In this document: one piece after another, positions 10,888-19,691 of the stretch
Numbering within the stretch: the stretch's first letter is position 1
How the letters are laid out: each line of letters begins with the position of its first letter
Source of the DNA: Evernia prunastri
Taxonomy: Eukaryota; Ascomycota; Lecanoromycetes; Lecanorales; Parmeliaceae
Assembly: GCA_003184365.1 (NCBI GenBank)
Contig: NKYR01000129.1
Span: 1-64,000 of the forward strand
Reading direction: 5' to 3'
DNA length: 64,000 bases
Program-made: the position numbers and the translations under genes
The notes under the pieces: model-generated
Seen by the model: only the letters and a program-made list of their open reading frames with translations
Database searches by the model: none
What the model was told of the DNA's origin: nothing

Positions 10888-12154
10888 TTATTTTCCATCC
10901 TGTGCAACGTAGCCCAACAGCTTCCATAGTTCTAATTGCACCTTCACGGTCGTACGCTTCAGCTTGATAACGGCTAATTGGCCACCATAATGATCAGGAC
11001 GGCTTTCTTTCAAGGCGCTCAATTCACTGGGGCCGAGGAGGGCGGGTAGGTTGTAGTGAGGTATGTAGCGGGTTTTGTAGTGATGCATGGCGTAAGGTGG
11101 TGGTCCCAATTCTCTAAAGTCGAACGATGTTGCATCGCCAGTTGCTGACGGGTTGTCAATTGAAGAATCGGTATCAGTTCTTAGCCATAACAACGCGGCA
11201 ACCTGACCATGCTTATTGATGCTATCATAACTCTTGCATGGGGCAATATAAGCCGCCGGCCTTGAAGCGAGATATGATAATGTCTTTGACACGTTTCTTT
11301 GGAGAAAGTGGAGGACAAATGTATCCATGTCTTGACGCCAGACTATCTCGGGCAACTGGACACTGGGGTCCTGTCTCCAGCGATAGGGCATCAGTCTCAT
11401 GTACTGAGCAGATGTGAGGCTCGAGACGTGCGCGAGGGCTTGTCGGGAGGCAAGGAAGTGTGTGCTTGATAATGTCCGTATGGGGCTTTTCAGAATCGTT
11501 GATGCATTGGGCTCCAGAAGAGACGGTGGTGTACTTTGAAAATTTTTATTGACTTTCTCGTCGTCTCCGGCATTGGCAACCGCTTGGGTTGAGATTTTTG
11601 GAAGATGCCATGGTGCCCCAGTTTTTGGGTGTGTGGCGACACCGAAGGGAATCTGGAAGTAGCTTGGCAGTCGAAGGCCGGTTAAGACGCATAATCGAGG
11701 TGGAGTCGCTAATGCAATGGCTGCAAGCCTTTTTAGCTTTCTGCTTTTTGGAACAGATCAATGCAAGTATACCGTAAGAATTCTTTTGCAGCTTCAACTG
11801 GAACAGTGAGCGATCTCCAAAAGGCAGAGGTTTCACTGCTTTGTGACAACTCCGGGCAGCTATAAGACGCGAGTCTGTCAAGGGCGACTGAGGTATTCGA
11901 GGTATATCAGAGGCAAGAAACGATGCTGTTTGTGGGAGAATGTCATCTTCTCGAGAATCAAGGACATTTGAGTTACTTTGAGCAACGGCCGTGAAGATAG
12001 TGTCCTCCTTGTCCTGTACGATCTTCAGCAGCTCCGCGTTGCTTAATTGCTTCACAGCTGGTTGTCGAGAGACAATTTGTTGGGGCGTTCTTAGACTGCG
12101 GTGATTCCATGGTCGTAGGATTGATATGCGCCTTGCCGAAATGCATTTTCTCAT
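10888..12154 (-). CDS. Unrecognised, probably mitochondrial protein
   Basis: Predicted 400-residue protein in two exons (12154-11773 and 11708-10888) joined by a 64-nt intron. The join is phase-consistent and yields RLPSYFQIPFGVATHPKTG in place of an early stop. The N terminus MRKCISARRISILRPWNHRS is rich in basic and hydroxylated residues and lacks acids, as expected for a mitochondrial presequence. The C-terminal half has well-formed, globular-looking stretches such as YLASRPAAYIAPCKSYD, LPALLGPSELSALK and LELWKLLGYVA. I do not recognise the family and assign no function. It is divergent from CLPP across 12155-12634, so two probable mitochondrial genes share an upstream region. Confidence 0.7.
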
Positions 12155-12634
12155 CACCTCTGACGTGGGGGTTGGTTTCGGGACCACGCACCCCCGAGAA
12201 GATTAATTTCGGGGTTTCGTAAGGGTGAAATTTTGACCTTTTATTTATCGGTAAATATACGACCAATTTTGTAAGTTTTTGAATATATGAATAGCGCAAA
12301 AGAGCCTCCACAATTGGGAAAAAGAATGTCAAGAATGTGATAGAATGATAGAAACTTGTTCAAAGTATAAGAAGACTACCTAGGAGCCTAGGTACACCAA
12401 ATTTCTGATGAGAGCACTCGGGAGGACTAGAGGGTACGTAGAGTAGGTTTATAATTGGGGTGTTTTAGCTCAGCCCCAACCTAACCTTACCTTATGCTAT
12501 GCGAACATCCGAGATAGCCAAGAAAGGGTTTACCGAAAGTCGCCTCGCTCGTTGGCGTTGCGGTTCAAAGTTCAAACATGACTGGTACCTAACTCCACCC
12601 TTCCTGGTAACCTGGACTTTTGTCGAAATTCATC
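12155..12634. promoter_or_regulatory. Divergent promoter of the 12154 gene and CLPP
   Basis: 480 bases between two start codons facing away from each other. It includes a pair of CCTAGG palindromes at 12379-12392. No coding frame is supported. Confidence 0.45.
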
Positions 12635-13536
12635 ATGATTCTGTTCAAACTTTACAGAGCACCAACTTCCCCGACCTCGAATCCTGCTGCCTTTAGAAAA
12701 GCCTCGAGGTCAGGCTTAAGACGCTTCTCCGGCCATGTCGCATCACAGCCGCCGCGAGCGTGGACGCCAACACCCTACGTTACCGAGACCATTGTATGTT
12801 TTCATATTGCTTCAATCACCGATATGAACATATTGACAAGCTAGGGAGGTGGTTGGCGGACTCGTAAATTAGCAATCCTACACGATCCATTGTAGATAGC
12901 TGACGTTCGGAAAAGATGATATCTTCTCGAGGCTGCTGATGGTTTGATCCCACTACCTTTCTCTCAATGGCCACACACTCACTGCTTACACTCTAGGAAC
13001 GGATCATCTGCCTCAACGGTGCAGTCGATGAGACCTTGTCCGCTTCCATTGTAGCACAGCTGCTCTTCCTCGAAGCGGATTCTCCAGAAAAACCCATTAG
13101 CCTCTACATAAACACACCTGGCGGCTCTGTAACGGCTGGTTTGGCAATATACGACACAATGACCTACATTTCGTCCCCTGTCACCACCACCTGTGTAGGT
13201 CAAGCGGCATCCATGGGCTCTTTACTTCTTTGCGGTGGAGCACCAGGTCAACGCTTTTGTCTACCGCATTCAAGTGTTATGGTTCATCAGCCAAGCGGAG
13301 GGTATTTCGGGCAGGCGAGCGATATCGCGATCCATGCAAAAGAGATCTTGAGAGTTCGAGGCCAGCTGAATGAGATTTACCAGAGGCATTTGACGCGGCC
13401 GCATAGCTTAGATGAGATCGAGAGGCTTATGGAGAGGGACAAGTTTATGGGAGCCGAGGAGGCCTTGGAGATAGGGATTATCGATGAGATTTTGAATAAG
13501 AGGAATAAAGAAGACGAGCAGAAACAGGAAAAATGA
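12635..13536 (+). CDS. CLPP: Mitochondrial ClpP protease subunit
   Basis: Predicted 247-residue serine protease subunit of the mitochondrial Clp protease, which forms a two-ring tetradecamer working with ClpX. Four exons: 12635-12793, 12845-12863 (19 nt), 12916-12941 (26 nt) and 12997-13536. The N terminus MILFKLYRAPTSPTSNPAAF is a likely presequence. The joined microexons give YVTETIGGGWRTHDIFSRLL, exactly the conserved start of mature ClpP. The catalytic serine lies in GQAASMGSLLL and the catalytic histidine in MVHQPSGG; the oxyanion-loop motif NTPGGSVTAG is present. The tail is lysine/glutamate-rich. Intron 3 uses the weak donor GTTTGA. Bacterial-type ClpP is known in many filamentous ascomycetes but absent from budding yeast. 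Confidence 0.93.
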
Positions 13537-13906
13537 AATTCAAGCTGTGGTTTGCTTGACCACCTGGAGTCCAGACATGTTTCTTCGAATGCTCTCAGAG
13601 GGCTGCAGTGTCTCAATGCCTAGCAGAGAGACAAATAGCCATCCCATCTGGGTCTTGAACAAAGAAAGTATTGAGTAGATTTTTTTTGTTGGAGTACGAG
13701 TAGTGAGTACAAATTACCAATGCACTTTGTAAGTGAGTGGGTGATTCATGTGGCCGTATGATTTGTACGAGTGTACGAGCGTACGGTGGTAAGTTTCGCT
13801 AGCGTTTCGATACCGCTCCAACTAATTGAAGGATTTGACGAATGGTAAGGTACTTTAATCACTACTCATCTCTACACCTAGCCGGAACTTGGTTTTCTCT
13901 CCGAGG
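13537..13906. promoter_or_regulatory. Intergenic, CLPP 3' end to RPB6 start
   Basis: 370 bases between two plus-strand genes. It contains a T-rich stretch near 13680 and direct runs of gtacgag. It should include the RPB6 promoter; no coding frame is supported. Confidence 0.4.
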
Positions 13907-14737
13907 ATGTCTGATTACGGTGGCGATGGCGATGACGTTGATGACGGGTAAGTGTCAATTTATTGCGTGCTCTAACATTTCGTGCTCTAACCTCCCCAAT
14001 CCCACCGTTATTGATTCCTCCATTTACAGCTACGATCCATATGAGCCAACTTACGACGAAGATGAAGCCTTTTCTCCGCAGGACCCTGACGATGTCGAGA
14101 ATCCCAATGCGCAGGACCCCGCTCCAGGAGGCACGGAAGATCCGGACACTCTAATACCCGCGACGAATGGCCTGGGGGGGAATGTCGTGGAGATTAATGG
14201 TGGGGCCGCAGATACAAATCAGCAACAACAGGGAAAAAAGAATGCGGTGCTGGGCTTGAAAGCCAAAAGGATTCCAGAGCATGAGAGGTCGACGACGCCG
14301 TACATGACGAAGTATGAGAGGGCGAGGGTGTTGGGGACAAGAGCACTACAGATTAGGTTCGTCCATCTTCACCTCAACGACTTTCGAAGCATTTCGAGGA
14401 AGCCAAGGGACCTAGTGGACCGAGCTGCATTATGTGGACTTGAGAATGCATCGTTGCTTTGCGAGGAAGATCAATGCGGTGGAGACAGCAGCGGCAAAAA
14501 AAGCTGAGTGCTGACTCAACATCAAATATAGCATGAATGCGCCTGTTCTGGTCGATCTCGAAGGAGAGACGGATCCGTTACAGATTGCTATCAAGGAGTT
14601 AAGGGAGAAGAAGATACCACTGATCGTCAGACGGTATTTGCCCGACGGAAAGTACGAAACTTCCTTGTGACTCCACGGCCATTCTGAGATTGACATTTTC
14701 CAGGTACGAAGACTGGACCTGCGAAGAGCTATTGTGA
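13907..14737 (+). CDS. RPB6: RNA polymerase I/II/III common subunit Rpb6
   Basis: Predicted 173-residue shared subunit (RPABC2) of all three nuclear RNA polymerases. Four exons: 13907-13947, 14030-14356, 14532-14651 and 14704-14737. The acidic N terminus (MSDYGGDGDDVDDGYDPYE) is followed by the conserved core: TTPYMTKYERARVLGTRALQ, ISMNAPVLVDLEGETDPLQ, AIKELREKKIPLIVRRYLP and the C-terminal YEDWTCEELL. All key family features are present. Intron 2 is long (175 nt, donor GTTCGT) and ends with a TGCTGACTC branch-site context like the long introns in the neighbouring SIR2 gene. The identification is secure. Confidence 0.95.
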
Positions 14738-15299
14738 GATGCATTGAGTATGGTATATCTCATGGCGTCTTTGTCTATGGCGGTTGGACATGCATGCATT
14801 GCGAAAGGCGCATGGCAGAGTTTGGTTAAAAATGAACCCAGGTGTTGCGCTACAGACAATTATGTGTCTGAAGATACCCATTGAGTGGTAGATATTCACT
14901 TTCCAGGCCAATCAACCCTCAAACTTAATGCCTCCAATGCCCTACTTCAACAACTAATTCAAGGCTTAAGGCTGACTTAATCAAAGTCGAGGAGCTTTCG
15001 TAAATTTCTCACTGAAAGCCTCTTGGCTAAAGGCATATACTGTGGCTCTTGCTTGAACATCTGCGTAATGAAGCCTAAAGACAGCAAGAAGACATGTGGA
15101 GAGTTTATCATGGATCGAAGCGATCTGTAACAAGGCTCTGAACAATTGTGACCTTAGTCCTGTTTGTGCTCAATTGTGAGGTCAAGATGGCAACACGACA
15201 TCGCCTGGATCAATTCAGCTTGCAACAGGCACGAGGCCCTAGAAAGCTGCATACTTCGAGTTGCGATACCTTAGAGGCCTAAGCGGATGCTGAAAGCGG
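14738..15299. other. Convergent intergenic region
   Basis: 562 bases between the stop codons of RPB6 and the SIR2-family gene. Apart from the expected 3' UTRs nothing is recognised. Confidence 0.4.
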
Positions 15300-17037
15300 C
15301 TATCTTTGACTGCCTGAGACAGAGATTGGCGTATTTCCGGAAGATGTGTGGACTGGCCGTAGATCTTCGACGACTTGCGGCAGTATTTGGTCAGCTCTTT
15401 CGTTGCACCTCACTCCGAGTTCACCCTCGTTGGCTGTTTCGATATCTGCATAAAAGCTTTCCTCTCCTCTGACTCCTCCTAGATTCAGGATCCCTATAGG
15501 CAGATGTCGCTCCTTTGCCCTTTTCACCAATCTCCATGCCGAATACGTGGCTAGACCTTAATGATTTCGGAGTCAGCATAGCTCTTCTCGCATTGATTTT
15601 GAGTCATGAAACATCTCCCGGAAGTATTTTACTCCTGCGACATGTCCTGCAACTCAAAACATAATATGAATCAGGAAGAGATGTCTTAGAAAACATAACT
15701 GACTGCTTCCGACAACTAAGATCCGGCTGGCTTCATCTATGGCTCTTTCGGCTGCAATTTTGATATCTGAGGCAATGGACTCCCCAAACATGACGACGGC
15801 AGGCTTTAGGACGCCAGCGTTTGAGGTGGGCGACCAAGCGCCGTCGTTGTCGACCTCGACCGAAGCTCTTGTACCATCCGCCAAAATTGGCGGGTTTGCG
15901 AGACATGTTGGGCACGCGGGGTATCTGAAGGTTGTATATGGAGCATTCGGTACATCCACATCTCCGTCAGGATTACTCTTGAGCCCTCTAGCCTTTCTCT
16001 CTGAAGGGTTCTCAGAGTCCAAGGCTCCGGTTGCCAACATTGTTTCCAGAAATTTTGCCCACTGCGGATTCAGTGAGGATAGTGAATCCTGGAAGTGGCC
16101 CCTGGGAAGCTGGTTGTGGCAATGAATACACACCAACGAACGTAGATAGCCGTGAAGCTCTAGGGTTGGCAGGTCAGGGTGTGCCGTGGAATGGAATGAA
16201 TCTACGTCTAGAGAGCACGGATCGTATTAGCTGCTACTGAAAATGTTCTGCATCAGATATGCTCATGCCGTCGTTCCTTAGGAGGTGTAAGATATGCACA
16301 ATGCACCCACTTTGAGTAATTACACTGCTGACCAGTCCCAGATTGCCCAGATCTTTCACTGCCATATGTGCAACATTAGGCCTCGCTTTGTGCAGATTGG
16401 TCCATCCCAGAAAACTCCTCGCCCAATAACGCTTACGGGCTTCATGGTTGGTGATGAATCTGCAAACTCCGGAGTCAGCATGGCTCCTTCGAGGCCAAAA
16501 AGGTTACACGCGAGACATGTTTGGGAGTAAAGCGAGCCTTTTGCATGGAAAGAGATGCCCCGCTACTCAGATCGCGGCCTCGGACAGGAAAGACAGAGTC
16601 GGAGTAGTGCACCTACTCATTGTAGTAAATGGGCCTATATGTCCTATTCAAAGTATATGTGCCTCCAGTGCCGCGATAGTCAGCTAACCCGGAAGCGACG
16701 GAAATTCCAGCTCCTGTAAGTAGCACCGCCTTTGTAGAAACATTATCGAGCGGGGCAAGACGAGCACTGGCCAGGATCGGAGCAGAGAGAAACCTGGTCA
16801 AAGCATGTCTGGCACCTATCGGAGTATTGGCAAATCGAGGGATGATGGTGGGCGGGGGCAAGGGCCCTCTGGATCATAAGTTCGGAATTAGTATAATATT
16901 TCCTGTTTGAAGGGCCTAATGGAGCTCTGGCACGTGTCGGGAGAGGTAAACATTGTCGAACAAATTTCAGGACTCAGAATCTATTCCAACAAAGGAAAGT
17001 ATGAACCTGAAGCTACGTACGTGTAGGGTATTCGCAT
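15300..17037 (-). CDS. Sirtuin, NAD-dependent protein deacylase
   Basis: Predicted 390-residue SIR2-family enzyme that removes acyl groups from lysines using NAD. Five exons: 17037-17021, 16868-16617, 16459-16311, 16207-15704 and 15550-15300; lengths sum to 1173, a multiple of three. The 17-nt first exon encodes MRIPYT, joining to GPLPPPTIIPRFANTPIG. Rossmann motif GAGISVASGLADYRG is at residues 58-72. The catalytic region reads VSSVITQNVDSFHS, then LELHGYLRSL with the catalytic histidine near 158. Two zinc CxxC pairs are seen (CIHC and CPTC). The C-terminal NAD-binding segment contains LPIGILNLGGVRGE. Overall it resembles SIRT4-like sirtuins (substrate class inferred). All four introns exceed 100 nt, and three resemble introns in other genes. 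Confidence 0.9.
15551..15703 (-). mobile_element. Introner-like intron, type 2 (SIR2 intron 4)
   Basis: 153-nt intron. From about the middle to its 3' end it can be aligned with xylulokinase intron 1: both contain TTGAGTTG, then GACAT, AGGAGT, a TCA-C/T-GACTC block, GAGAAGAG/CGAAGAGA and ATGCTGA(C/T)TC near the acceptor. It also shares the ATGCTGACTCCG branch region with SIR2 intron 2. The donor GTCAGT is weak but is the one that keeps frame. Confidence 0.6.
16460..16616 (-). mobile_element. Introner-like intron, type 2 (SIR2 intron 2)
   Basis: 157-nt intron with donor GTAGGT. Its 3' end (GAGCCATGCTGACTCCGGAG) matches the 3' end of ATL1 intron 1 (AGCCACTACTAACTCCGGGA) and the branch region of SIR2 intron 4. 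It also holds AAGGCTCGCTT, close to the AAGGCTCGCTA of the type 1 introns. Confidence 0.55.
16869..17020 (-). mobile_element. Introner-like intron, type 1 (SIR2 intron 1)
   Basis: 152-nt intron that aligns end to end with ATL1 intron 4. Shared blocks in order (this intron, reading the minus strand): GTACGT, TTTCCTTTGTTGGAA, GAGTCCTGAAA, ACGTGCC, AG-GCTC-like, CCCTTCAAACA, TTCCGAACTTATGATCCAG. The two host genes are unrelated and about 41 kb apart. Confidence 0.7.
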
Positions 17038-17437
17038 CAAAGATTTCTTCATACAGAGACATTGACGCAGTTGATGGAGCAATTGAGTTGGATTTTGAGA
17101 GAAGCAAATGAACATATGTGGACGTCATGCATTTTCATGGATACATACGACTCGTATCAGTACGAGTATCTTACTTTCAAGTAGTCAAATAAAACTTACA
17201 AAACCAGGGATCTACATGGAGGCTGCAAGCCTGCAAGCAATCGACTCGAGGCGAGCAAGAACGGCCTTTTGGCCCACTAGTAATAAAGTAGTTTGAGGCA
17301 GCTTATTGAGGGCATTTTGCTACTAGATACTGCCGCTCGCTCAATGATTCCTCCACGTGTGCTTAGTCTATACCAATTGTATAGGCTGAGTACCATCTGA
17401 CGCTCGTCCTCGTGGTAGCGATCAAACTGCTGCTCTC
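17038..17437. promoter_or_regulatory. Divergent promoter SIR2 gene / metal transporter
   Basis: 400 bases between divergent start codons. It contains a GACTCGTATCAGTACGAGTA partial inverted repeat near 17149-17168. No coding frame is supported. Confidence 0.4.
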
Positions 17438-19177
17438 ATGCCGCTTCCTCGAGCCTTGAAAAGCTTCGAGGCGCGTGCTCATTTCTGCCGTTTTCTCCCC
17501 TCCAAACCACTGAATTACCGAGTCTCGGTCAGGACACATCGCTTTCTCACACAGATTCCACTCATTTCTTCTACAACTTACCACACTAGCTCTCTGTCAC
17601 ATCCTTCGAGGGATCACTTCCGCCGCCAACTATCTCCTATCATGAGCTCTACACTCCTGGCGCGCGCGCACAGCGGCCACTCGCATCAGCACCATCATCA
17701 TGATAATACATACCTTGTCTCTACAAATAAGAAGGATGCCGGTGTCCGGATCACGCGAATTGGTCTTTACGTCAATTTCTGTATGGCCATATGCAAGGGT
17801 CTCGGCGGCTACTTTTTGAATTCACAATCGCTCGTCGCCGATGCCTTCCACTCTCTCACAGACCTTGTTTCCGACTTCTTGACATTGGCAACGGTGTCTT
17901 GGTCGCTGAAGCCTCCGACGTCTCGATTCCCTAGCGGATATGGCAAGATCGAAAGTTTGGGGTCGCTAGGGGTCAGTAGCCTCCTGCTTGCAGGAGGCAT
18001 CGGTTTAGGGTGGCATTCGTGTGAACTATTATACTCACAAGTCTTCCTCGATGCTGCCCCTTCAATGGCAGAACATAGCCATGGTCATGGTGGTGGACTC
18101 TTCGGCCATTCTCATAGCCACAATCCAGCAGATATGGGAATCCCGAATGTTCATGCAGCCTGGATTGCTGGGTGTTCTATAATAATCAAGGAATATCTTT
18201 ATCGTGCCAGTAAGTCAATCTTGACAGCCTCTTTGTACCCAAACTTTCATCCATCTGTCAAACCCTATTGCCAGGAGTATTGGACTTTGCTTTTACCCCT
18301 GTTCAGTATAACCGCAGTATCAATATAACCGCTTGAAACTATGCATATCATCAGACTATTCCTTTCCTTTTTGATAACAAGCTCCCATGAGCAAAACAGC
18401 TTCAGTGGTAGTAGTCGTTCACCTCGTCGTATTAAATGATGTCAATCACTCAGGTTGACGGAGGCAATACTGTTTTCTGCGGCAACAGCTGTCTGTGATG
18501 CAGACAGCGGCTAACGTCGTGTCTCTGCAGCTATGAAAATTGCAAAGGAGCGCAAATCCTCCGTCTTAGCTTCAAATGCCGTCCATCACCGAATAGATTC
18601 GCTGACCAGCATTGTGGCTCTCGTTGCTATTGTCGGTTCTCACGTGCTGGACAATGTCTCATGGCTCGATCCTACTGGAGGTCTCATTGTTTCGATGATG
18701 GTCATCAGAGCTGGCTGGGGTAATACTGGATCTGCACTACTTGAGTTAGCAGACGTCGGCGTCGCAGAGGACATCAAGGCTTCTATTCGAAAACAAGCTT
18801 TAAAAGCACTAGGAGAGGACACTTTCGGATCTGGTAGAGTTGTGGGCAACAAAGTCGAAGTTCGAGATGTCCAAGGGGTTAAAGCTGGACAGAACTATCT
18901 AATGAGCGTCGAGCTTGCCGTGCCCGCCGAATGGACAGTGCAAGAGACACGTCTCGTAGAAGACGTAGTCCGAGAGAAGGTTGGCTTAAAAGTTAGAGGT
19001 GTACGCAGAGTCAGAGTTAGATTCGTGGGCCAAAGCGACGAAGCGCCAGATTTTGCCGACGAGTTCATTGGCGCGGACGTGTCACCCAGAACGAGCCCAG
19101 AGCCCGACGATCACGACCACGCGGACAGCCACTCTCACAGTTCCAGTAAAAACCAGCCCCTTGACAAGTCTTTGTAA
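17438..19177 (+). CDS. Cation diffusion facilitator, MMT1/MMT2-like
   Basis: Predicted 472-residue metal transporter of the CDF family, closest in organisation to yeast mitochondrial Mmt1/Mmt2, which influence iron. Two exons (17438-18209 and 18531-19177) flank a 321-nt intron. The N terminus is rich in Arg/Ser/Thr without acids (MPLPRALKSFEARAHFCRFL), consistent with a mitochondrial presequence. Histidine-rich loops (HSGHSHQHHHHD near residue 80; HSHGHGGGLFGHSHSH near 210) are likely metal-binding. CDF signatures: SQSLVADAFHSLTDLVSDF in TM2, FPSGYGKIESLG, and NAVHHRIDSLTSIVAL in TM5, so both intramembrane His/Asp pairs are present. A C-terminal cytoplasmic domain and a final His-rich tail follow. 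Metal choice (iron, manganese or zinc) cannot be read from the sequence. Confidence 0.9.
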
Positions 19178-19691
19178 AAAGGCATGTGATCAACTTTCTT
19201 GCGGAGTCGACGGGAGGGAGAGGCATAAAGTTCCAGTGACTCTTCCGGCGCCTTTTTGAAAGGCCATAGTTCTGCATAGCAACGGTGAGATGAAATAACA
19301 ATAACGATGGAATACCTACCTAGGTACTCCGTATGCTAGAAGAATTCACGGGTAAATAAGGTATCCTTGCGTTTAGGTTGAATGCGCACGTTGCTAAGCG
19401 ATCTCAAGTCTCAACGGTCGACGGATGCTAACCGGCAATTAAATGACTTGTGGAATTTAACGTCTCAATTGCATTGCGAATTTTCTTCTTCCTCCCTTCC
19501 TTTCTTTCTTCTCTCCTTCCATCTCAAATTTGCTCCAAAAAACAAACAAAGCGAAGTTTCACCAACGTCCGACGGAGGCCTCTTCTCGGCCCTTCTATTG
19601 ATCCTTGCTCTTTTTATGGTCGAAAGCTGACATACGTCATTTCTCTTCGCGCGGGCTTGCTGCATCCTGCACATTACACCTGCTGCTAGCA
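19178..19691. promoter_or_regulatory. Upstream region of xylulokinase
   Basis: 514 bases. It includes a TACCTAGGTA palindrome at 19316-19325, directly followed by TACTCCGTATG, and a pyrimidine-rich tract (C/T runs) at about 19483-19530 typical of fungal promoters. No coding frame is supported. Confidence 0.5.
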
